From: Nitratireductor sp. XY-223
GTDB lineage: Bacteria > Pseudomonadota > Alphaproteobacteria > Rhizobiales > Rhizobiaceae
Direction of reading: 5' to 3'
NCBI RefSeq assembly: GCF_004959855.1
Contig: NZ_SPNT01000018.1
Location: forward strand, 1 to 47,227
Length of the DNA stretch: 47,227 bases
Below, in pieces: positions 43,593 to 47,227 of the stretch (positions within the stretch are counted from its first letter, which is position 1; every line of letters begins with the position of its first letter). Under the pieces are notes generated by a model. That model had not been told where the DNA came from and did no database searches. It was given only the letters and a program-made list of their open reading frames with translations. The position numbers were made by a program, and so were the translations under genes.

Positions 43593-44499
43593 ACCGTTTG
43601 CCAGGCAAGTCGCCTTGCTCGTTCGTCTGCTCCCGAGCATCTACAGGTACAAAGAGGTCTTTGCCCTCAAGGGCGGCACAGCCATCAACCTCTTTCACCG
43701 CAATTTGCCACGCCTATCGGTTGATATCGACCTGACCTATTTGCCGGTAAAAGATCGCAATGCTTCTCTCGCTGAAATCGACGAAACGCTGTCAGCCATC
43801 ATGGACGATGCAAAGTCCCTCAGGGGCGTGACGGCAAGACGCATCGCAGGAGGAGGTGGCGGCGCGACCCGCATTCTTGCAGATGATGGCAAGGCTATGA
43901 TCAAAGTCGAAACCTCGCCGGTGACGCGCGGCATTGTCGGAAACACACAAACCTTGCCGGCCTGTGACTTGGTTATGGACGAGTTTGGATTCGCGGAAGC
44001 AGAGGTTGTCTCGTTCGAGGACCTTTATGGCGGCAAGATCCATGCAGCACTCGACCGTCAACACCCGCGCGACCTTTTTGACATTGCCCAACTCTATGAA
44101 AACGAAGGCCTAACCGACGAGTTGTTGCGCACATTCATGGTCTATCTAGCCAGCTCATCACGCCCGGTGCACGAATTGCTCGATCCTAACGGCATCAATA
44201 TCGAGCAAGCATTCAAGAACGAGTTTGTCGGTATGACGCAAGAACCGGTCGACCTTGCAGACCTAATTGCAGCTCGCCAAATGCTCATTGAAGACATACA
44301 AGGTCGACTACATGGGCCAGTTGCTGAGTTTTTGCGCAGTCTTCAGGCCGGCGACCCGGATTTCGACGTTCTCGGTTATCCGGAAGCAGCAAAGCTGCCA
44401 GCGATCCGTTGGAAACTTCAAAATTTGCGCAGGCTGATCGACACGGATCCTAATAAACATGTCGATCAAACAGAACAGTTACACCGCCTATTGTCGTAA
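43579..44499 (+). CDS. abiEii: AbiEii-type nucleotidyltransferase toxin
   Basis: 306 aa. KGGTAINLFH (31-40) and SVDIDLTY with D49 and D51 form the GG-T...DxD nucleotidyltransferase core; FEDLYGGKIHAALDRQHPRD is the second conserved block. AbiEii toxins transfer nucleotides to targets such as tRNA acceptor ends and stop growth, giving phage abortive infection or plasmid stability. The ATG at 43579 has AAGGAG six bases upstream. Confidence 0.9.
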   Translation: MTAREPFARQVALLVRLLPSIYRYKEVFALKGGTAINLFHRNLPRLSVDIDLTYLPVKDRNASLAEIDETLSAIMDDAKSLRGVTARRIAGGGGGATRILADDGKAMIKVETSPVTRGIVGNTQTLPACDLVMDEFGFAEAEVVSFEDLYGGKIHAALDRQHPRDLFDIAQLYENEGLTDELLRTFMVYLASSSRPVHELLDPNGINIEQAFKNEFVGMTQEPVDLADLIAARQMLIEDIQGRLHGPVAEFLRSLQAGDPDFDVLGYPEAAKLPAIRWKLQNLRRLIDTDPNKHVDQTEQLHRLLS

Positions 44500-44752
44500 G
44501 TTCGCTGCCGACACCAGCGCTGCCTGTAACACCTTTTTGATGCTTTCGGGTGACGAATTGAACCGGTTCAAAAATCAGATGATCAGGTTCCAATGCGTGG
44601 CGATAGCAAATCCTCGAACGGATACTAATCCGTGCTTATTATATGGCTCCAAGCTCCGTAAATGGCCTTCGCTTGCGATTTTGACTGATACTGCGAAGAT
44701 CCCCCTAGGTTCGCGCAGCATAGTCAGAACAAGAATTTGAGGATGTTGGCAA

Positions 44753-45376
44753 ATGAGCATCGCCGCTGTTATTGCAATTACATTAACAGTCGTATTTTTC
44801 ATCCTCATTGCAATTGGCGGTCGCGCTCGCCGAAAGGCCGAGAACGCTGCCGATCGCTCGCGGGGTACTGGAGCGGACTCGATAAGTGAGGTTGAGGGTC
44901 CGCGTGACCTCATGGTCGGCGGCTCTGCCAAACTGTACGAAGGACACGTCCCGGAAATGTGTTTTGTATGCGCACCATTTGGCGGCTCTGTGCCGAGTGA
45001 TCTAGGAGAATGGCCGAAAAACACGCGAGACTTGGCTGCTGCCTCATTGCTGGGTATCACAGACGGATTGGAATTCGATCAGTTGCAGGCGAAGTTTTCC
45101 AGCACAAAGACAATTCTTGTCCCTGACATTTCGGCTGCTGGAGCAGGCTTTGACAACACCGTTCAAGGATCGATGGCTCACCTTGCGTCTTTGGTGATGC
45201 AACACAAACTTGGACTGACACCGTCTGAGTGGGAATGCCTCCCAATGGCCTGCAAGAAAGATGCTTTTGGCCGCTGCAGCCCTGTTGGTGTCCTCTTTGT
45301 ATATGAAAGAGACTGCAATAGTCCTTTTGATAATGGGCAGTCTGGCGCATCGGCAGAACCGATCGGGCTGTCGTGA
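44753..45376 (+). CDS. Unknown single-pass membrane protein
   Basis: 207 aa. An N-terminal membrane helix (IAAVIAITLTVVFFILIAIG, residues 3-22) is followed by RARRKAE, so the body lies in the cytoplasm. The soluble part has a Cys/Phe patch (EMCFVCAPFGGSVPSDLGEW) and two more Cys (WECLPMACKKDAFGRCSP). No family recognised. GAGGATG precedes the ATG. It stands alone after abiE; a toxin, immunity or defence role cannot be argued from sequence. Confidence 0.6.
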   Translation: MSIAAVIAITLTVVFFILIAIGGRARRKAENAADRSRGTGADSISEVEGPRDLMVGGSAKLYEGHVPEMCFVCAPFGGSVPSDLGEWPKNTRDLAAASLLGITDGLEFDQLQAKFSSTKTILVPDISAAGAGFDNTVQGSMAHLASLVMQHKLGLTPSEWECLPMACKKDAFGRCSPVGVLFVYERDCNSPFDNGQSGASAEPIGLS

Positions 45377-45438
45377 ACCGAACCCGCAATCGCGGTTTCG
45401 GCCCTGGCGGGCATCCATCCCTTGCGCACCAATGCGGT

Positions 45439-45530
45439 GGTTAATCCGGCGACGCACTCGGTCCCGGTCCGTATCCGGACCTCTTGCGGGTGCGTTTGTT
45501 AACGCCGGATTGACCTAACACTCGGTCCCG
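45439..45530. repeat. Large nested hairpin with a 12-bp direct repeat
   Basis: GGTTAATCCGGCG (45439-45451) pairs with CGCCGGATTGACC (45503-45515), 13 bp with one G-T pair. Directly inside, ACGCAC (45452-45457) pairs with GTGCGT (45490-45495), and GGTCCG (45466-45471) with CGGACC (45476-45481) around a TATC loop. CACTCGGTCCCG occurs at 45455-45466 and again at 45519-45530. This could be a structured RNA, a palindromic intergenic repeat or a recombination site. One end reads ACCTAAC like an integron attC border, but the other end does not fit. Confidence 0.6.
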
Positions 45531-46218
45531 CCACGTCGCCGGCGACAGACCCGGCCTGGCGGCCGCCGGCTTGGGCTCCCGCGGGTGTCCATTTCTCAGA
45601 ACAGGACCATTTGACCAGAGCCTGCACTCAAAAACGATTGGAAGTGGATGACCGCTTTCAAGCTGTGCGCAACAAAACAAGCTCTTTCTGCGGCGTGTGA
45701 ATGACAGCTGTAAGAAAAGGTCAATCTGCTTAAGAGCTCAACTGGCGTGATTAAACGGTGTCGTTTGCTTTTGCAAAGCGAAGCACGTATCGGCCGCGTG
45801 CCGACAACGTGTATCTGGTTTGTCACGGTGTCTTTAATTCCCGGACGGTCTGCCTGCAAACCACCTACGTTGCAGTCTGCATCAAATGCATGATCCTTAT
45901 ACATTCTTGTTCAGTTGGGGACTTAGGACGTCCGACAATTAAGAGCACAGAATCTCGGAAACGTGCAACGAATGCCTCTCCGTCCAGGAAATAAAGGCAC
46001 AGCGACACCGTGTCTGGTTCGGGCTAAATCCGTTATGTCCCTTCCGACAAGGGCAAGCAGGCTTCACGGCTCGCAACTGCGATTGGGATCAACAGGTTTG
46101 CTGGCATCGCAGCTTTTTGTAACGCCCGTTCGGCACCGGCTGGATCCACCCTCGCTACCCACCTCTTTGACGCAGAAAGATCGTGTCAATTACTTCCATT
46201 TGAAGTACACAGCAACTG
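45531..46218. other. Noncoding stretch, no supported gene
   Basis: GC-rich at first, with the perfect palindrome GTCGCCGGCGAC (45535-45546), then mixed. Open frames are short and unlike proteins. Together with the hairpin to its left this is an 840-base gap, long for such a dense plasmid, and likely holds remnants of insertions. Confidence 0.4.
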
Positions 46219-47118
46219 CTACGCAACACCCTCAGAATCCTGAAGCCGAGTTGCGACAAATGATCCAATTTTTCCTTCCTTCGTTGAATCGTCGGGACGA
46301 ACTGATCGCGACACAGTTCCGGTAAAGGTGCGGACCTGTCCTTTGCCGTTGGGCCAAACTGGAGCGAGATGGCCCCGGTAGTCATACACATGACCTTCGG
46401 TTGCCGGCGTGGTGCCAGTGGCTTGCATCACAATGATAGAGCGGTCTTCATACCAGTCGGGTTCAGTATCATATCGGACATGACGGTGATCAATGTGTCC
46501 TGCGATTTTATAGTTGTAGTCAGGATGACCAGGATCCAGCTCCCCGGTGATACTCCCGTCAGGCTGCTCTACAATAGTGAGATTTGCCGCGAACCAGAGC
46601 GCTTCTTTGTCATCGCCATCAGGCACATTGTGATAGCTGCGATACCGCCAAGTTCCTGTCAATGGCAATCGGGCTTCAGGTGTTGGTGAAAACTTGGTTG
46701 CATCGACAATCTCTTCCATTTTGTCGTCATAGGACGTCCCTTCCTTAATCAAGGGGCGGCCGAGGTGTTTGATACGGGAATAGATATCGTCGATCCACTG
46801 ATGCCAATGGAAAAATCTGAGACTGTAGTTGTTTAGGTACTGATCTCTGAAATCACAGTGTTCCACATGTCCGAAGCCGTGGATACTCCGAAAACCCTCG
46901 AAAAAATACCCAAGCTCGGCTACCGTTGCGAACTTCGTCAACTCTGGGTCAAATAAGTCCTTCCCCCAGATATAGTATTTCAAACCCTTGCCATCAGAAT
47001 GTCCCCGTCCCCATGGATTGCCGGGAGAAGATGGTGAGAACGCGGTTCGTAAAATGTAGCCAGAGTTGTGTACTCCAGGCACGAATGGCTGATCGCCATC
47101 ACGCCATTCACTTTCCAC
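46219..47118 (-). pseudogene. Tyrosinase-like type-3 copper protein, N-terminal part missing
   Basis: The frame has the second copper-site pattern of tyrosinase/hemocyanin proteins: IHGFGHVEHCDFRD (H-x5-H spacing) and then SLRFFHWHQWIDDIYSR, the usual F-x-x-xH-x-x-xD helix. A C-terminal beta domain follows (LPLTGTWRYRSYHN ... GSITGELDPGHPDY). The first copper site (three His in the N-terminal half) is absent: the frame is open only back to a stop at 47214-47212 and has no ATG, only a GTG at 47118. It is either truncated or frameshifted upstream of the window's right edge. As it stands it should not bind a copper pair. Confidence 0.5.
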
Positions 47119-47227
47119 TCTTTGGTTTGAAGCCTCCGACTTCCAGTCGGAACCCGCTTCAGCAAAAACGAATCGTGTTATGACTCTGGCCTTCCAAAAA
47201 TGAGCCGCCCGTTAAGGGCAAAGGCTC

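Noticed and set aside
44459-44740. Small gene after abiEii
   Set aside because: It overlaps the toxin's end in another frame and has no recognisable features.
45439-45515. Integron attC site
   Set aside because: One border reads ACCTAAC but the opposite border (GTTAATC) does not fit GTTRRRY, and no integron integrase is present.
1-47227. CRISPR array, tRNA, rRNA or complete insertion sequence
   Set aside because: No regularly spaced repeats, no tRNA-like cloverleaf noticed, and no transposase gene were seen by eye.

Overview
The window looks like part of a conjugative plasmid of the repABC type from an alphaproteobacterium (Rhizobiales or Rhodobacterales grade; genus cannot be told from sequence alone). 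The grounds are an intact repA-repB-repC replication and partition operon with an antisense RNA, a Ti-type relaxase TraA with divergent TraC, a LuxR/LuxI quorum-sensing pair, and GC-rich, tightly overlapping operons.

Layout. Positions 1-4314 hold the DNA-processing end: traC (leftward), a Q-type oriT, a terminator-like hairpin and traA (rightward). At 4368-5540 a leftward AAA ATPase reads from a promoter region with two identically spaced inverted repeats. Positions 5862-24908 carry an I-type (Dot/Icm-related, MPF-I) type IV secretion system in three blocks: dotD-dotC-dotB rightward; a long leftward operon 20163->9157 (traP-like, traQ/icmC-like, traR/icmD, dotO, five periplasmic or membrane proteins, traX-like, dotA); and a rightward operon 20374->24908 (DsbC-like, dotI, dotH, dotG, icmT). 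A 16-bp element found upstream of two blocks (15/16 identical) suggests shared control. No coupling ATPase (TraG/DotL) is in the window; it may lie beyond the left edge.

Next come a LuxR gene frameshifted in its DNA-binding domain by an 11-bp tandem duplication and an intact luxI whose ribosome-binding site lies in a hairpin (24978-26462). The replication region (26463-31319) follows, with 18-bp palindromic candidate parS sites upstream of repA and inside repB.

Positions 31316-47118 are accessory and rich in defence and stability genes: a frameshifted GIY-YIG gene, VapBC, a PD-(D/E)XK protein, DUF2971, a tyrosine recombinase with a dif-like palindrome, DUF1403, a plasmid ScpB, a short prokaryotic Argonaute system, an AbiEi/AbiEii pair, two unknown proteins, a large nested hairpin, and a tyrosinase-like gene lacking its N-terminal half.

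The most interesting item is the short Argonaute operon (38031-41509). Its partner protein appears to join an intact Mrr-type nuclease, a TIR domain whose catalytic glutamate position holds aspartate, and an APAZ-like region. It is translationally coupled (ATGA overlaps) both to the Argonaute downstream and to scpB and DUF1403 upstream. This suggests an Argonaute system that kills or cures by nuclease action rather than NAD depletion, wired into a plasmid maintenance cassette.
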